Source: CAYQCE01 sp964415885 (GTDB lineage Bacteria; Zixibacteria; MSB-5A5; JAABVY01; JAHJOQ01). From it: a stretch of DNA of 64,000 nucleotides. Under the pieces are notes generated by a model that saw only the letters and a list, made by a program, of their open reading frames with translations, searched no databases and was not told the DNA's origin. The stretch is taken from assembly GCA_964415885.1 (NCBI GenBank), contig CAYQCE010000011.1, positions 7,981 through 71,980 of the forward strand, read 5' to 3'. The position numbers and the translations under genes are program-made. Shown here piece by piece: positions 62,410-64,000 of this stretch (the stretch's first letter is position 1; every line of letters begins with the position of its first letter).

Positions 62410-62997
62410 ATGTTTAGGAAAGTTCTAATGCTCGCAGTTGCACTCATGATTACTGTTCCGACCTTTGCAGTCGCGAAAGATCTCAATGGCAGATTCGGCA
62501 TCGGCTATTTTCATAACGACGCCCCGGTCGGATTCCGTTACTGGGCTTCAGAAAAGCTCGGTATTGACGTTGGCATCGGCTTTGACGCTCGGAATGTCTA
62601 CATGGCTACCCAGGTCAATGGCAATACCGAGTACGACAAAGAGCTCGCGACGAGCTTCTGGCTGGAAGTCGGCGCACCGTTTATCTTAGTGCCCACTGAG
62701 CGCGCGAACTTCTTCGTTCGCCCCGGCGTGATTTTAGCATCGCTGGACGACCGTTCTCAGATGGGCGGCAGTGTTGATGTATCCTGGACTCAGATTACGC
62801 TTCTCGCGACTCCCGGGGTGGAGGTCTTTTTCGGTGACCATTTCTCGCTCGAAGCCGGTCATGGCATCGCAGTGGATGTAACCTCGGTTCCGGATGAAGC
62901 CGGAATCAGCGAGATGCGCAGAGGCGAGACCGAGCTTGACGTGCGCACTTTCGACGCAAGCGTGACATACCTCGGTTTCCATTTCTACTTCAACTAA
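62410..62997 (+). CDS. Putative outer-membrane beta-barrel protein
   Basis: The 195-residue protein has a signal peptide (cleavage near AVAKD) and alternating beta-strand pattern (GRFGIGYFHNDAPVGFRYW, LGIDVGIGFDA). The last residues, VTYLGFHFYFN, end in an aromatic as in outer-membrane barrels. Start 62410 follows GGAGAAGGAAG. The specific role is unknown. Confidence 0.7.
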   Translation: MFRKVLMLAVALMITVPTFAVAKDLNGRFGIGYFHNDAPVGFRYWASEKLGIDVGIGFDARNVYMATQVNGNTEYDKELATSFWLEVGAPFILVPTERANFFVRPGVILASLDDRSQMGGSVDVSWTQITLLATPGVEVFFGDHFSLEAGHGIAVDVTSVPDEAGISEMRRGETELDVRTFDASVTYLGFHFYFN

Positions 62998-63029
62998 GCC
63001 GATAGTTGCGATAACTTCAGACAGCGCAT

Positions 63030-63055
63030 ACGGCGGGTCGTTGGCCCGCCGTTTT
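63030..63055 (+). terminator. Rho-independent terminator after the beta-barrel gene
   Basis: CGGCGGG (63031-63037) and CCCGCCG (63045-63051) form a 7-bp GC stem with a 7-base loop followed by TTTT. Confidence 0.8.
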
Positions 63056-63215
63056 GCATTTACGATCCGAGCTGAATCAGCAGAAACTCGGCACATAAGC
63101 CGGCGCAGCTTGTTCCTGCAAACAGTACATATCGCCGCTGTTCAAGATTTGAACAGCGAGACTCGAACAGGAAATGGAAGTCAACTGAACCAACTGTAAT
63201 TGGAGGTGGATACAA

Positions 63216-63860
63216 ATGCGGAGAACAGGGATAATAGGAATACCATTGCTGCTGCTTCTGCTGTTGACCGTCGGCTGTTCATCGAAGGCGAAGGATATGC
63301 AGATCGCGAACCTGAAGGACCAGCTCAGACAGGCTGAGTCCCGCGCTGATTCGCTCCAGCAGCGCGTCCAGATGTCTGAAACTGAAATACAGGAGTTGCG
63401 TCGTGAGCTGAGCCAGATGGCGACCCGCGAGGAACTCGAGATGCAGATCGAGGAGCAATACACGCTTCTTCGCGTTCCGGAGGAATTGATGTTCTCGAGC
63501 GGATCGGACAAGATCAGCCGAGACGGCAAGCGAATACTCGACGAAGTCGCGAACATATTCAACCGGCACGAGAATAACGACATACGCGTCGAAGGGCACA
63601 CCGACAACAAGAAAATCAAGCCCGAGTTCTGGGATCGGTTTCGGAGCAACTGGGAGCTCTCGACAGCGCGGGCGACCTCGGTGGTCCGGTACCTGATCGA
63701 CGAGCACGGTATCGACGCGAACCGCCTGATAGCTGTGGGCTACGGCTCGAACCGTCCGGTGACCTCGAACGACACCGCGGCAGGCAGAGCCGAAAACAGA
63801 CGCGTGGAATTCTACATCACACCCAAACTCCCGACGAAATCGTTGGGCGGGCAGACTTGA
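63216..63860 (+). CDS. OmpA/Pal-family peptidoglycan-binding lipoprotein
   Basis: The 214-residue protein has a lipoprotein signal (LLLLLLLTVGC, Cys at residue 21), a coiled coil (about 25-85), and an OmpA C-terminal domain (about 95-205). The domain has the peptidoglycan-binding pattern VEGHTDNKKI ... LSTARATSVVRYLID ... VGYGSNRPVTSN ... NRRVEFYI. It would tether the outer membrane to the cell wall. GGAGGTGG precedes the ATG. Confidence 0.9.
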   Translation: MRRTGIIGIPLLLLLLLTVGCSSKAKDMQIANLKDQLRQAESRADSLQQRVQMSETEIQELRRELSQMATREELEMQIEEQYTLLRVPEELMFSSGSDKISRDGKRILDEVANIFNRHENNDIRVEGHTDNKKIKPEFWDRFRSNWELSTARATSVVRYLIDEHGIDANRLIAVGYGSNRPVTSNDTAAGRAENRRVEFYITPKLPTKSLGGQT

Positions 63861-63890
63861 TGTGACGAGTCTGATAGTCTGCAAAATTGG

Positions 63891-63993
63891 AATGGCAGAG
63901 TCAACACGGCTCTGCCGTTATTATATTGGGTAGGGCAGAACTCCCGTGGTTCTGCTATCTTTGTCAGCGCCGTCAGGAACCCTTTCCTGACGG
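63891..63993. repeat. Cluster of three consecutive hairpins at the window end
   Basis: Three near-perfect stem-loops follow the Pal-like gene: AATGGCAGAG with CTCTGCCGTT (63891-63919, one G.U), GCAGAAC with GTTCTGC (63935-63955), and CCGTCAGGAA with TTCCTGACGG (63970-63993). The first is followed by ATTATA and may be the terminator. The other two resemble short intergenic palindromic repeats and may continue beyond the window. Confidence 0.45.
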
Positions 63994-64000
63994 ATGTGAA

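Overview
The window is about 64 kb of a dense bacterial chromosome. It most resembles a candidate phylum Zixibacteria genome or a close relative in the FCB group. The evidence is a secreted M1 peptidase ending in two dockerin-type calcium loops followed by 'VFQGGPAP', two tandem GWxTD-domain proteins, PEGA/TPR proteins, and an anaerobic respiratory gene set. The lineage call is inference, because no rRNA or other phylogenetic marker was placed.

Positions 1-22,300 hold a dissimilatory sulfite/sulfate-reduction island. The order is qmoA-qmoB, dsrA-dsrB-dsrD-dsrN, dsrL, dsrC, an RsbRD_N-type regulator gene, dsrM-K-J-O-P, a CoA-disulfide/persulfide reductase fused to a rhodanese domain, and then siroheme-synthesis genes (hemA, precorrin-2 dehydrogenase, cobA/hemD fusion). 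dsrD, dsrN and qmoAB point to the reductive direction. dsrL is present as well, whereas qmoC, aprAB, sat and hemC are not in the window. Copies of a TTGTGA-N6-TCACAA operator (Rex-like or CRP/FNR-like) lie upstream of qmoA, dsrL, the dsrM operon and a ferritin-like gene, which suggests one redox-responsive regulon. Two intergenic regions, before dsrA and before the dsrM operon, contain several stem-loops that I cannot assign.

Positions 22,300-29,000 carry the ferritin-like gene, archaeal-type phosphoglycerate mutase (apgM), a tRNA-His with hisS 30 nt downstream, the dockerin-bearing M1 peptidase and a THEP1-type NTPase. The tRNA-His lacks the usual G-1/C73 and has G1.U72/A73. The adjacent HisRS has motifs of the divergent alphaproteobacterial type, so the two look like a matched non-canonical pair.

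Positions 29,100-43,600 form one long plus-strand signalling block. A partner-switching module (SpoIIE-type phosphatase, RsbW-type kinase, STAS protein) leads into a HEAT-repeat protein, two receiver proteins, CheR, two CheY-like proteins, a CheZ-like phosphatase, CheA and CheB. A PAS histidine kinase and an NtrC-type sigma-54 activator follow. No cheW or chemoreceptor gene is present.

Positions 43,600-56,400 are on the minus strand. They hold two GWxTD proteins, two FtsX/MacB-type permeases, one ABC ATPase, a MacA/HlyD-type adaptor, a TolC-type outer-membrane protein, a YIP1 protein, thiamine pyrophosphokinase and a zinc-ribbon/PEGA/TPR membrane protein. Positions 56,600-64,000 carry a lipoprotein, a K+-dependent-type membrane pyrophosphatase (useful if sulfate is activated by Sat, which releases PPi), a Xer-type recombinase, a GGDEF protein, two unassigned genes, an OmpA/Pal lipoprotein, and a run of three hairpins at the end. 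I saw no CRISPR array, insertion sequence or prophage.
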